A DNA stretch of 64,000 bases, taken from DATLLN01 sp963797175 (GTDB taxonomy: Bacteria; Actinomycetota; Thermoleophilia; Gaiellales; JAICJC01). The DNA is taken from contig CAWCOL010000009.1 in NCBI GenBank assembly GCA_963797175.1, positions 1,550,001-1,614,000 on the forward strand. Direction: 5' to 3'. Of this stretch, positions 1-10,477 are shown one piece after another; the first letter of the stretch is position 1, and the number at the start of each line of letters is the position of its first letter. The translations under genes were made by a program, and so were the position numbers. The notes under the pieces are model-generated. The model saw only the letters and a list, made by a program, of their open reading frames with translations. It did not search any database and was not told the DNA's origin.

Positions 1-440
1 GGCGACCACACGGTGGTGCCGGCCGGCGCGCCCACGTCCACCGAGCCGGTGTCCGGCCCGGCGTCGTCGCCGTTCACGTAGTAGCGCGGCCCCGGCGTGG
101 ACGAGCTGCCGAACAGGCGGTCGGAGATGCGGGAGAGGAACCCGGCGTTGATCTGGTGGCCCGCCGGCTGGAGCGGCACGACGCCGGAGGCGCCGATGCC
201 GTGGTAGACGATCGCGGTGATCCGCTGCTGGCGGATCGGCACGCGCAGCACCAGGCCGATTGTCGCTGCCGTACGTCGCCAGCGTCTCGACGGCCGGCTG
301 GCCGTCCGGCGGCCAGCCGTCGGCGTCGCCACCGAGGCCAGGCGAGGGCGAGGGGCTGCCGCTGACCGGAGTGGAGCGTGGCGAACGCCAGGCCGCCGGT
401 CAGCAGCGACGGCCAGCGCGAGCCCGGCGCGGCGGCGCAT
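1..440 (-). CDS. M23-peptidase-like exported protein, N-terminal part only (cut by window edge)
   Basis: Only the N-terminal part is in the window; the gene runs off position 1. After repair of about two single-base shifts (near 260 and 410) the minus strand reads an arginine-rich start, a hydrophobic stretch (LLTGGLAFATL), a linker, and a clean run from about 255 to 1 ending in VDVGAPAGTTVWSP. That last motif resembles the opening of M23/LysM-type endopeptidase domains (DIAAPxGTPV), which act on peptidoglycan outside the membrane. The catalytic His residues would lie outside the window, so the family call rests on this short motif. The start is uncertain: ATG at 440, or GTG at 503 giving a longer Arg-rich N-terminus. 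It is divergent from the AI-2E transporter gene. Confidence 0.45.
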   Translation of the reverse strand, partial: MRRRAGLALAVAADRRPGVRHAPLRSAAAPRPRLASVATPTAGRRTASRPSRRWRRTAATIGLVLRVPIRQQRITAIVYHGIGASGVVPLQPAGHQINAGFLSRISDRLFGSSSTPGPRYYVNGDDAGPDTGSVDVGAPAGTTVWS

Positions 441-565
441 CCGTCGCGGCTCGGGCCGGCGGCGGACGGTGCGGCGGCGCTGCCGCTGGCGGGTCGCGAT
501 CACGCGCTCCAGGGTACCCCATCCGGCCGTCGCAGCCGCCGATCCTGGCGGCCGAGGCCGGCTGC

Positions 566-571
566 TAGGTT
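566..571 (+). promoter_or_regulatory. Putative -10 (TAGGTT) of the AI-2E transporter gene
   Basis: TAGGTT ends 6 bases before the ATG at 578, the spacing seen at many genes here and expected for a leaderless transcript. Confidence 0.4.
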
Positions 572-577
572 GGCACG

Positions 578-1804
578 ATGCCGGGCGACCCGCTGCGGAA
601 GTTCGAGATCCCGCGCTGGGTGCAGCTGGTGGGGCTGCCGCTGGCCGTGATCGGCGTCTGGCAGCTGATCTCGGCGGTCGACCACGCGATCTTCATCTTC
701 GTCGTCGCCGCCCTGATCGCCATCCTGCTGAACCCGATCGTGCGCGCCTTCATGCGCTTCCGCGTGCCCCGCTCGCTGGCGGTGTTCATCGTCTACGGGC
801 TGTTCGCGATCGCCATGGGCAGCCTGGCGATCGTCGCCGGCACGGTCGTCGCCGACCAGGTCCGCTCCGGCTCGGGCACCGTCGAGAACGAGTTCAACAC
901 GCCGCCGCGGCGGCGGCGAGACGCCCGGCCGAGGTCAAGCTCGACCGCCTCCAGGACTGGCTGAACGACCACGGGCTGCAGCAGGTCAACGTCCGCGACG
1001 CTCGGCAACCAGGCGATCGACCAGATCGAGTCGATCGACATCAAGCAGTACTCGCGGCAAGGCGGTGGGCATCGCCCAGGGCGTCGCGATCGGCGTGTTC
1101 GAGAGCCTGTTCAACGTCGTCCTGGTGATCGTCATCTCGATCTACATGCTGCTCGACGCCGACCGGCTGTCGCGGTTCCTGCGCCGCCTGTTCCCCGGCG
1201 AGCGACCCGCGGCAACGACCTGATCGCCCGCTGCGAGAAGGCGCTGCTCGCGTACGTCCGCGGCCAGACCCTGGTCTCGCTGGTGATCGGCGCGACCGCC
1301 GGCGTCGGCTGCTGGATCCTGGGCGTGCTCGGGATCTTCCCGAACGGCGACGACTACGCGATCGCGTTCGGCGCGTGGGCGGCGGTGACCGAGGTGATCC
1401 CCTACGTCGGCCCGTGGCTGGGCGCGATCCCGCCGCTGATCGTCGCGCTCGATCCAGTCGCCCACGGCCGCGATCGCGGTCGCGCTGCTCTTCCTCGTTC
1501 ATCCACCAGATCGAGGGCCACATCGTCATCCCCAAGCTGATGAGCGGCGCGGTCGGCGTGCACCCGCTGGTGGTGATCTTCGCGCTGCTGGCGGCGACCG
1601 AGCTGTACGGCATCGCCGGCGTGCTGGTGGCGCTGCCGCTGGTCGCCGTGGGCCGCGAGGTCGTGCTGTTCCTGCGCGAGCGGATCACGTTCGAGAGCTG
1701 GCGCGGCCAGCCGATCCCGGCCGGGCGTGCCGGTCGAGGTCGAGGTGCAGGAGCGCGCGCCGCCGCCCGACCCCGAGCCGCCGCCGGCTGCTACTGAGTG
1801 GTAG
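578..1804 (+). CDS. AI-2E family (PerM-like) transporter, frameshifted
   Basis: Predicted polytopic membrane permease of the AI-2E/PerM family (about 400 residues after repair). The N-terminal part has the usual paired helices (LVGLPLAVIGVWQLI, FIFVVAALIAILLNP). The C-terminal half carries YVRGQTLVSLVIG, IPYVGPWLGAIPPLIVAL and a final FIHQIEGHIVIPKLMSG segment typical of the family. At least six single-base shifts (near 905-930, 1000, 1057, 1205, 1455, 1496 and 1729) break the frame, mostly an extra G or C next to a CG step. Repaired, the protein ends in a proline/glutamate-rich tail and TAG at 1804. The substrate is not predictable. It converges on the XRE-TPR gene, whose 3' end appears to overlap this one. 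Confidence 0.8.
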
Positions 1805-3172
1805 CGTGATGTCCGCCGACTGGAGCGTCGGCGCGAGCGCGTCCTGGTTGGACGGCGCCAGGTCGGCGGCCAGCTCGAACGCCTCCAGCGCTGCCTCCGC
1901 GCGGCCCATCCGCTTCAGGAACTTGCCGTACCAGCGGTACGCCTTGGCGAGCTCGCGCGCCCAGCCGTTCTGGCGGCGGATCGCGTCGATCGCGGCGCCG
2001 TACGCCCACTCCGCGCGGTCGGCGTCGCCCAGCTCGTCGTAGACGCGGGCGAGCACCAGGTAGGCGTCGCCGAGCTGGCCGGGCTGGCCGCCGGCGGCGA
2101 GCAGCTCGACGCCCTCGCGGGCCTTGCGGGCCGCGCTCGTCGCGGTCGCCGCGCTGGAGCGCCAGCCGCGCCTCCTCGACCACGACGAATCCCAGGTCGA
2201 CCGTGCTCGGCCGGGCGCCCAGCAGCGAGCGCGCCGCGTCCAGGTGCACCTCGGCGCGCGGTCGCTGTCGGCCGCGTCCAGCAGGTTCTGCGCGTACAGC
2301 AGGTGGGCGTCGGACAGCGCGTCGTTGTCGTCCATCAGCTCGTAGATGGCGAGCGCGCGGTCGGCGTAGGCGATCGCCTGCGTGACCTGGCCGGTCGAGG
2401 CGTAGAGGCGCGAGAGCGAGTAGTAGGCGCGGGCCCGGCTGCGCAGGTCGATCTCCTCGGCGCCGTCCTGGAGCGCGTCGGCGAGCACGGTGCCGGCGCT
2501 GCCGTAGTCGCCGGCGTCCGCGTAGGACTGGCTCAGCAGCAGCGTGTAGCGCACGATCTTGGCCGTGTCCCGCTCGGGCAGCCCGCGCAGCCGCTCGACG
2601 CAGTCGGCGAGCAGCGCGATGGCGCGGGCCGAGTCGCCGGCGGCGACGTGCAGGCGCGCCAGCTCGATGTAGAGGTCGGGCCGCTGGGCCGGGATGCGGC
2701 GGCGCGCCGGAGTCGAGTGCCGTGGTCAGCAGCTCGAGCGCGGTCTCGTCGCGGCCGCGACGGGCGGCGATCAGCCCGAGGCCCTCGTAGGCCTCGCTCA
2801 TGCGGTCGGCGTCGGCGTCGACCTGTGCCTCGCGCAGCACGCCGCGGAGCAGCTCCTCGGCCTCCTCGTACGCTCGAGCCGGATCATCATCATCGCGTCC
2901 AGCACCTCGAGCGACCGCGAGCGGTCGCTGGGCGAGACCTCGCCCAGCAGCTCCTCGACCGTCACGCCGAGCCGGCTGGCGATCTCGCGCAGGACCCGGG
3001 GGCTGGGCCGGCGGTCACCGGACTCGATGCGGGCGAGGTAGCTGTAGGAGCAGCCGTCGAACGAGAGGTCACGCTGGGTCATCGCGCGCTTCCGGCGCAG
3101 ATGCCGGATGCGGGCGCCCAGCTTGCGCAGCGCCTCGTTGGAGTAGTCAAGCTCCTGGTCGATCTGGTCCAT
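1685..3172 (-). CDS. XRE-type helix-turn-helix regulator with TPR repeats, frameshifted
   Basis: Cytoplasmic transcription regulator. Residues about 15-75 form an XRE/Cro helix-turn-helix (LGARIRHLRRKRAMTQRDL ... YLARIESGDRRPSPRVLREIA). The rest is a series of TPR helices (ADRMSEAYEGLGLIAARRG, RYTLLLSQSYADAGDYGSA, RARAYYSLSRLYASTG, LAKAYRWYGKFLKRMGRAE). Four shifts lie near 2870, 2705, 2235 and 2130. After the last one the frame stays open to 1685, so the C-terminus overlaps the convergent AI-2E gene by about 120 bases; a true stop near 1790 is possible if another shift exists. It starts at ATG 3172, 84 bases from divergent hemB. XRE-TPR proteins often respond to peptides or metabolites through the TPR part; the target here is unknown. 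Confidence 0.8.
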
Positions 3173-3222
3173 GCCCGAGGCCCCCTCGCGAGTCGATTCC
3201 TGGCAAGCGTATCGCCGCCGAC

Positions 3223-3250
3223 CTGGCATGTAAAGGGCCAGCACTACAAT
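3223..3250 (+). promoter_or_regulatory. Putative leaderless promoter of hemB
   Basis: CTGGCA (3223-3228) and TACAAT (3245-3250) have 16-base spacing. TACAAT ends 6 bases before the hemB ATG at 3257, so transcription should begin at or next to the start codon. No ribosome binding site precedes the ATG. Confidence 0.55.
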
Positions 3251-3256
3251 GGCGGC

Positions 3257-4217
3257 ATGGCATTCCCCGCCACCAGGCTGCGCCGTCTGCGCCGCACGGA
3301 TGCGATCCGGGCGATGGTGCGCGAGACCCAGCTCGACGCCAGCCACCTGATCGCGCCGCTGTTCGTGCGTCACGGCCAGGAGTTGCGGGAGCCGATCCCC
3401 TCGATGCCGGGGCAGTTCCACCTCTCCATCGACAGGCTGATCGGCGAGTGCCGCGAGCTGCAGGCGAGCGGCGTGCCCGGCGTCATCCTGTTCGGCCTGC
3501 CCGACCGCAAGGACGAGGCGGCCAGCGAGGCGTACGCCGAGGACGGCGTCATCCAGCTCGCGTTGACGCGCGCTGCGGCAAGCCGTGCCCGACCTGGTGC
3601 TGATGACCGACGTCTGTCTCTGCCAGTACATGTCACACGGGCACTGCGGCGTGCTCCGCGACGGCGTCGTTGACAACGACATCTCGCTCGAGCTGTTGGC
3701 TCAGGTGGCCGTCTCGCACGCCGCGGCGGGCGCCGACGTGGTCGCGCCGTCGGACATGATGGACGGCCGGGTGGGCGTGATCCGTGCTGCCCTGGACGGC
3801 GAGGGCCACACCGACACCGCGATCATGGCCTACAGCGCCAAGTTCGCCTCCGCGTTCTACGGCCCGTTCCGCGATGCGGCCGATTCGGCGCCCGCCGAGG
3901 GTGACCGCCGCGGCTACCAGATGGACCCGGCCAACGCCCGCGAGGCGCTGCGCGAGGTGGCGCTGGACGTGGAGGAGGGCGCCGACATGGTCATGGTCAA
4001 GCCGGCGATGCCCTACCTCGACGTGCTGCGCCGCGTGCGCGAGACGACCGACCTGCCGCTGGCGGCGTACCAGGTCAGCGGGGAGTACGCGATGATCGAG
4101 GCCGCCGCCAGCGCCGGGCCTGCTCGACCGACGCGCCGCCGTGCTCGAGTCGCTCACCGCCATCCGCCGGGCCGGGGCCGACCTGATCCTCACCTATCAC
4201 GCAGGTGAGGTGGCCCG

Positions 4218-4230
<13 letters not shown>
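3257..4230 (+). CDS. hemB: Delta-aminolevulinic acid dehydratase (porphobilinogen synthase), frameshifted
   Basis: Condenses two 5-aminolevulinate molecules to porphobilinogen in heme synthesis, in the cytoplasm. About 323 residues after repair, the normal size. The zinc-site cysteines are present in TDVCLCQYMSHGHCG, and the C-terminal active-site segment DMVMVKPAMPYLDVLRRV holds a catalytic lysine. Two single-base insertions break the frame: one near 3575 (before LRQAVPDLVLMTD) and one near 4119 (GCCGGGCCTG where GCCGGCCTG gives AGLLDRRA). The final frame ends at TAG 4228-4230. hemL follows with overlapping ends, and the XRE-TPR regulator is divergent. Confidence 0.93.
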
Positions 4231-5491
<1,261 letters not shown>

Positions 5492-5495
<4 letters not shown>

Positions 5496-5879
5496 GCGTG
5501 CTGGCCGAGATCGCCGGGCGGGCCGCGGCCGAGAGCCCGCTGTGGGCCGGCGCGCTGCTGCCGGAGCCGGCCGGCGCGGAGGAGTACGAGGGCGACTGCC
5601 CCGACCGGTACCTGCTCGGCGTCGAGATGATCCGCGAGGCCTACCGGCTGCACGGCGGCGCCTCCCGGCTGTTCTCGCACGACGATGCCGGAGCTGGCGC
5701 TCCTGACCGGCGACTACCTGTACGCCGCCGGGCTGGTCGAGATCTGCGGGACCGGCGACCTCTCGGCCGTCGCCTCGCTGGCCGAGCTGATCACCCGCTG
5801 CGCTCACGACCGCGGCGAGCAGGTGGGCGGGGTCGCCGATCACCGCTGGTCGGCCTGCGTCGCCACGCTCGGCAGCTAG
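5492..5879 (+). CDS. Small protein resembling the middle of a trans-prenyl diphosphate synthase, one frameshift
   Basis: About 129 residues after removing one extra base near 5687. GTG 5492 overlaps the hemL TGA (GTGA), so translation is probably coupled. The segment ELALLTGDYLYAAGLVEI followed by TGDLSAVASLAELI closely parallels GDYLFARAFGELVETGDLG in the polyprenyl diphosphate synthase encoded at 13988-14938. REAYRLHGGASRLFSHDD occupies the place of the first aspartate-rich region, but DDxxD is not kept. It is therefore probably a non-catalytic member or accessory subunit of the isoprenoid synthase fold rather than an enzyme. That homology is read by eye. Location after hemL may be incidental. 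Confidence 0.6.
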
Positions 5880-5893
5880 ACCGAGCCTCCATC

Positions 5894-6112
5894 GGGGTCT
5901 GGCACGGGGTCTGGCACCGTGCCAGACCCCAGTCGCAGCCGATCCGGCGTTCCGTGACGGTCCAGGGTGGAAGACGTGACGGACTCGGGACAGGCGGTTT
6001 CCGCTCAACCAGGCCGAATGCGGAGGGTGTCCGGTACGGTGTCCGGCACGGTACCGGACACCAAACACAACCGATCCGCAGTTCCGTGACGGTCGGTTGA
6101 CGAAGCCGTGAC
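5894..6112 (+). repeat. 219-bp intergenic repeat, copy 1 (two 37-bp arm-arm-n-arm' cores)
   Basis: Core A (5894-5930) is two tandem copies of the 12-mer GGGGTCTGGCAC, one spacer base, then the inverted 12-mer GTGCCAGACCCC. Core B (6026-6062) has the same plan with GGTGTCCGGTAC, GGTGTCCGGCAC, one base, GTACCGGACACC. The cores are 95 bases apart, and each is followed by a related block (CCGATCCG, then TTCCGTGACGG). The whole 219 bp recurs in inverted orientation at 14954-15172 with the same 95-base spacing. It lies between two convergent gene ends (stops at 5879 and 6314), so the hairpins could act as a bidirectional terminator. Confidence 0.9.
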
Positions 6113-6313
6113 GCAACCGTCAGGAGCCCAACCTGACGCCACGGAGTGTCCGGCACGTCGAGAGGCGACCAAGAGACACGAGCCGGTTGGGCCGGTGCCG
6201 GACCCGGAATGGTGGTCCACGGGAGCCACGGTCAGGAACCCAACCATCGCCCACCCAACCTCAGCTGTCCACCTGCGCCACGGTCAGGAGCCGAGCCGCC
6301 GCCAGGGAGGCCG
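6113..6313. repeat. Non-coding stretch with three 21-bp direct repeats and single arm remnants
   Basis: No gene is supported here. Three imperfect 21-base direct repeats sharing CGGTCAGGA-type cores lie at 6113-6133, 6225-6245 and 6277-6297. A single arm of the 12-bp family (AGTGTCCGGCAC, 6145-6156) and a degenerate inverted arm (GTGCCGGACCCG, 6195-6206) lie between them. This looks like decayed repeat DNA bordering copy 1. Confidence 0.6.
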
Positions 6314-6977
6314 CTAGGGCGTCCAGCGGTCGCCGACGGGCGTGACGACCAGCTCGTGCGTCCACGCGCCGCGGCCCTGCTCGTGCAGGAACAGCACCGT
6401 CTTGGCCAGCTCGCGGAGCGGGATCTTCTCGCCGCCGGCATCGTCGTCGTCCGAGCCGAAGCTGCCGTCGCACACGAGCAGCGCGGCATGCACGCCCTGC
6501 GGCTTCAGCTCGTTCGCCGCCGCCTGCGAGAGCGCCCGCACACCGGCCGCGCCCGCTGCCCACGGCGCCCGGCCGGGCAGCGCGCGCCGAGCCGACCCGC
6601 CGGTCACCTGCACCAGCGTGCCCGAGCCGCGCGCGGCCAGTGCGCCGCCGCAGAGGCGGTAGAAGGCGAACACCTCGGGCAGCACCTGCTCCAGGTAGGG
6701 CGCCATCGCATCGTCGTCGGTCGTCGTCAGGTCTCCGCCGCCGAAGCGGCCCTTGGGAGACACGGCGTTGAGTGCGAGATCGAACGCGCCGGCGTCGGCG
6801 ACGACCTTGCGCATCGCCTCCGGGTCGGTCAGGTCGGCCACCACGCCGCGGCCGGGGAAGGCGGAGGCGGTCTCCTGCGGAGCGGGCGACGCCGGTCGCC
6901 TCCCAGCCACGCTCGCCCAGGTGCTGGGCGACGACGCGGCCGAGGTTACGGGCGCCGAAAACGAGCAGGTGCGGCAT
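6314..6977 (-). CDS. Atypical short-chain dehydrogenase/reductase-like protein, one frameshift
   Basis: About 220 residues. The N-terminus MPHLLVFGARNLGRVVAQHLG is a Rossmann beta-alpha-beta start. Later blocks follow the SDR order: GVVADLTDPEAMRKVV, FDLALNAVSPKGRFGG, GGALAARGSGTLVQVTGGSA, AAANELKPQGVHAALLVCDGSFG. The YxxxK catalytic pair expected after TGGSA is replaced by WAAGAAG, so classical dehydrogenase activity is doubtful. One shift lies near 6895, between GVARS and ETASAFPGRG. Its start (6977) is 12 bases downstream of the lemA stop, so the two are probably co-transcribed. Function unknown. Confidence 0.72.
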
Positions 6978-6989
6978 CGCCCGGGCGGC

Positions 6990-7644
6990 CTAGGAGTTCG
7001 GCGGCGGGTCGGCCGGCGGTGCGGGATCGGCGGGCGGGGGCGGATCCGCAGGGGTTGGCGCGGGATCGGCGGCGGGCGCGCTGGAGGTGCCGAAGTCCGA
7101 CCTTGACCGGCTCGCGCTCGGCCGGCGTCTCGATCTCGAAGAACTCGCGCCGCGTGAAGCCGCCGAAGCCGGCGATCACCGAGTTCGGGAACGTCTGGAT
7201 CTTGGTGTTGTACGACTGGACATTGCCGTTGTAGATGCGCCGCGACGCGGCGATCTGATCCTCGGTGTTGGTCAGCTCGGACTGGAGCTGCTGGAAGTTC
7301 TCGGTGGCGCGCAGCTGCGGATACGCCTCGGCGACGGCGAACAGCCGGCCGAGCGCCTGGCCGAGGATGCCCTCCGCCGCGCCCGATGCCGCGGGGCCGC
7401 TGGCCTGCATCGCCTGCGCGCGGGCGTTGGTCACCGCCTCGAACACCTCGCGCTCGTGCGTGGCGTAGCCCTTGACCGTCTCGACCAGGTTCGGGATCAG
7501 GTCGTGCCGGCGCTTCAGCTGGACGTCGATCCCGCTCCAGGCCTCGTCCACCATGTTGCGGCTGCGGACCATGCCGTTGTAGGCGAGGATGCCGTACAGG
7601 CCGATCAGAACAACGACGACGATGAGGACGATGACGAACGTCAT
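6990..7644 (-). CDS. LemA family protein, one frameshift near the C-terminus
   Basis: LemA proteins have one N-terminal membrane helix and a helical bundle; their role is unclear, often linked to envelope or peptidase function. Here MTFVIVLIVVVVLIGLYGILAYN is the anchor, followed by the signatures RSRNMVDEAWSGIDVQLKRRHDLIPNLV, TVKGYATHEREVF and YPQLRATENFQQLQSEL, then NTKIQTFPNSVIAGFGGF. An extra base near 7099 shifts the tail. Corrected, it ends in a proline/aspartate-rich segment (DPAPTPADPPPPADPAPP) with TAG at 6990. Start ATG 7644 is preceded by AAGGAGC, one of the few clear ribosome binding sites here. The tail length is unusual but consistent with a disordered C-terminus. Confidence 0.88.
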
Positions 7645-7687
7645 GGGCAGCGCTCCTTTGTCGGCGGCATCATAGGGGGTGACGGCG

Positions 7688-8279
7688 ATGGCGCAGTTTC
7701 ATTGGGATCCCGACAGCTACCTCGAGCTGATGCGCAGCGAGGTGCCGCAGTACGAGCGGCTCCAGGACGAGGTGGCCCTCGCGACCGGCGACGGCGCGGC
7801 CGAGCGGGTGCTCGAGCTGGGCACCGGGACGGGCGAGACGGCCCGGCGTGTGCTGGCCCGCCATCCGGCGGCACATCTGGTCGGGGTCGACGAGAGCGAG
7901 GGGATGCTGGCCGCCGCGCGCGGGGTGCTCGACCCCGCCCGGGCCGAGCTGCGCATCGCCCGGCTCCAGGATCCGCTGCCCGAGGGGCCATGGGACCTCG
8001 TCGTCAGCTGCCTCGCCGTCCACCACCTGGACGGCCCGGGCAAGGCCGACCTCTTCCGCCGCATCGCTGCGGTGCTCGCACCCGGCGGCCGGTTCGTGCT
8101 GGGCGACGTGATCGTGCCGGAGGATCCCGCCGACACGCGTGACGCCGATCGACGAGAACGAGGGCTACGACCTGCCCGACCGGGTGGACGACCAGCTGCG
8201 CTGGCTGGCCGATGCCGGCATGACCGCCGAGGTCCGCTGGCTCGATCGCGACCTCGCCGTCCTGACGGCTCAGGTCTGA
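7688..8279 (+). CDS. SAM-dependent class I methyltransferase, one frameshift
   Basis: About 196 residues. Motif I is RVLELGTGTGETARRVL, followed by the acidic loop VGVDESEGML, then PWDLVVSCLAVHHLDG and LAPGGRFVLGDVIVPED, the order of small-molecule methyltransferases. An extra base near 8139 separates DPADT from VTPIDENEGYDLPDRVDDQLRWL, which completes the fold. The start is ATG 7688 (a GTG at 7679 is also in frame). Its last 10 bases overlap the convergent gene at 8270. The substrate is unknown. Confidence 0.82.
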
Positions 8280-8926
8280 ACGAGCGCGTCGCCGACGCGC
8301 ACGATCCGCGTGGCGATCTCACCGGCGAGGCCGACGAACGTGTCCAGATCGTCGGCGCCGTCCTCGGCCAGGCGCGCGATCACCAGGGCCCCGCTCTCGT
8401 ACTCGACCGTGAGGCCGTCGGCGTTGTCCAGCCACCAGACGAGCAGTTCGGGCGTGAACAGGCGGTGCAGCGCCGTGACGCTGGTGTCGGAGTCGGAGCC
8501 GGTCACGCGGAAGCGCGCCTCGAAGTCGGACGACTCGAACTCGATGTGGTGCTGCCCCAGATCGATCGGGCAGTGGATGCTGGGCTGCCGCTCGTGGACG
8601 CCGAAGCGCGGGAACCCGGCGCCCAGGATCGACGTGCACCACCGCGATGTCGGTGTGGCGGTCGCGGTCCTCGCGGTGCGAGAGGATCGAGAGCGCGCCG
8701 CCGCCGGGCCCGACCGGCACCGTGTACCAGGCCGACTCCGGAGGCTCGCAGTCGCGCAGCAGCTGCGTCGAGCCGATCGCCGGGGGAGGCTGCACCTCGT
8801 AGCCGTTCCAGGCAGCCCACGTGGCCACCGAGTCCTGTTGGGCCTCCGACCGGGCGTATCGCCGGTAGGTCCCGATCAGCGACGGCGAGCCCGACGACAG
8901 CCGAAGACGAGCAGATTGGCGCTCAT
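8270..8926 (-). CDS. Membrane-anchored protein of unknown function, frameshifted
   Basis: About 215 residues after repair. The N-terminus, with shifts near 8905 and 8880 corrected, reads MSANLLVFAVVGLAVAIG, a single membrane helix, then YRRYARSEAQQDSVATWAAWNGYEV. The outer or cytoplasmic domain contains WYTVPVGPGGGALSILSHRED, IHCPIDLGQHHIEFESSDFEARFRV and HRLFTPELLVWWLDNADGL. The IEFESSDFxxRFxV stretch resembles DUF3137-like proteins, but this is only a by-eye similarity. A third shift lies near 8625. It ends within the convergent methyltransferase gene and starts 48 bases from divergent ubiD. Confidence 0.6.
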
Positions 8927-8959
8927 GCTCGTTCTATCGGCAGCCGTCGCCCTCACGGC

Positions 8960-8965
8960 TAGACT
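8960..8965 (+). promoter_or_regulatory. Putative -10 (TAGACT) of the ubiD-like gene
   Basis: TAGACT ends 9 bases before ATG 8975, with no ribosome binding site between them. The same hexamer precedes mqnE, the vapB-like gene, wzz and one tauE gene. Confidence 0.5.
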
Positions 8966-8974
8966 CGCGGCGCC

Positions 8975-10446
8975 ATGGCCTTCCGCGACCTGCGTGACTG
9001 GCTCGATCATCTCCGTTCCGCGAGGGCGAGCTGCACGAGGTGACGGCACAGGTCGACCCGCACCTCGAGATCACCGAGATCGCCGACCGGGTGATGAAGG
9101 CCGGCGACGGGCCTGCCTGCTCTTCAGCAACGTCAAGGGCTCGGAGCTGCCGGTGCTGATCAACCAGTTCGCGACCGAGCGGCGGACGTGCATGGCGTTC
9201 GGCGTGGATCGGCTGGACGAGCTGGGCGAGCGCGTGCAGGACGTCCTCGAGATGACCCCGCCCGAGGGGATGATGGACAAGATCCGTGCGCTGGGGAAGC
9301 TCAAGTCGCTGGCCGACTCGCGGCCGAAGGTGGTGCGCAGCGGGCCTTGCCAGGAGGTCGTGCTCGATCCGCCCGACCTCGACGAAGCTGCCGATGATGA
9401 CGTGCTGGCCGGAGGACGGCGGCGCCTTCATCACGCTGCCCGCGGTGATCACGCAGCGACCCGCGCACCGGCATGCGCAACGTCGGCATGTACCGGATCC
9501 AGCGGTTCGACGCGACCACCGCCGCGCTGCACTGGCAGATCCACAAGGACGCCGCGGCCGACTGGCGGGGGATGGGCGAGAGGATGGACGTCGCCGTCGC
9601 CCTCGGGCTCGACCCGATCACCGCCTACTCGGCCTCCGCGCCGCTGCCCAAGCACATCGACGAGCTGATGCTGGCCGGCTTCCTGCGCGGCGAGCCGGTC
9701 GAGCTGGTGCGCGGCGCGGACGGTCGACCTGGAGGTGCCGGCGCGCGCCGAGATCGTGATCGAGGGCTACGTCGAGCGGGGCGAGCTGCGCGACGAGGGC
9801 CCGTTCGGCGACCACACCGGCTACTACACGCCGGTCGAGCCGTTCCCGGTGCTGCACGTGACCGCGGTGACGATGCGCCGCGACGCGATCTACCCCTCGA
9901 TCGTGGTCGGCGTGCCGCCTGCCGAGGACGTGTGGCTGGGCAAGGCGACCGAGCGGCTGTTCCTGCCCGCGATCCGGATGACGATGCCGGAGGTGGTGGA
10001 CTACGACCTGCCGTTGCAGGGCGCGTTCCACAACCTGGCGATCGTCTCGATCCGCAAGCGCTTCCCCGGCCACGCCCGCAAGGTGATGCACGCCGATCTG
10101 GGGCACGGGGCTGCTGTCGCTGACCAAGGGCGTGGTGGTGGTGGACGAGTGGGTGGACGTCCACGACTACGGGCAGGTGATGTGGCAGGTCGGGGCGAAC
10201 GTCGACCCGGCGCGCGACCTCGAGCTGGGCCGGGGGCCCGCTCGACCACCTCGACCACGCGCCCTCGCAGCAGTTCACGGCGGCAAGCTCGGGATCGACG
10301 CCACGGCGAAGGGGCCGCAGGAGGGCTATCTTCGCGGGTGGCCGGACGTGATCGAGATGACCCCGGAGGTGCGCGACCAGGTGACCCGGCGCTGGGCCGA
10401 GTTCGGGATTTCCGTTACGAAGGCGGATGCCCGAGGCCCGCGATAA
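8975..10446 (+). CDS. UbiD-family decarboxylase (MqnM-like), multiple frameshifts
   Basis: UbiD enzymes use prenylated FMN made by UbiX to decarboxylate aromatic acids. In the futalosine route a UbiD homologue decarboxylates the prenylated 1,4-dihydroxy-6-naphthoate. Repaired, it is about 485 residues with the family order intact: HLEITEIADRVMKAGDGPA, FSNVKGSELPVLINQF, CWPEDGGAFITLP, MYRIQRFDATTAALHWQIHK, DPITAYSASAPLPKHIDE, RAEIVIEGYVERGELRDEGPFGDHTGYY (the E...R...E region), FHNLAIVSIRKRFPGHARKV, LSLTKGVVVVDEWVDVHDYG. Nine or more single-base shifts occur between 9015 and 10280. ubiX, menG and the polyprenyl synthase lie just downstream, which supports the menaquinone role. TAA 10444-10446. 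Confidence 0.88.
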
Positions 10447-10477
10447 GATGGCGCCGTTTGAGGTGAAGGAGGATCAC

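Noticed and set aside
3560..4130. Programmed frameshifting in hemB
   Set aside because: The sites lack a slippery heptamer, and similar shifts occur in many unrelated genes in the same stretch of the window.
5894..6112. Reading the repeat element as a coding gene (SGTVPDT-like repeats on the minus strand)
   Set aside because: The open frame arises from the 12-base periodicity (four codons) and covers only the palindromic DNA; copy 2 and the third locus do not keep a common frame.
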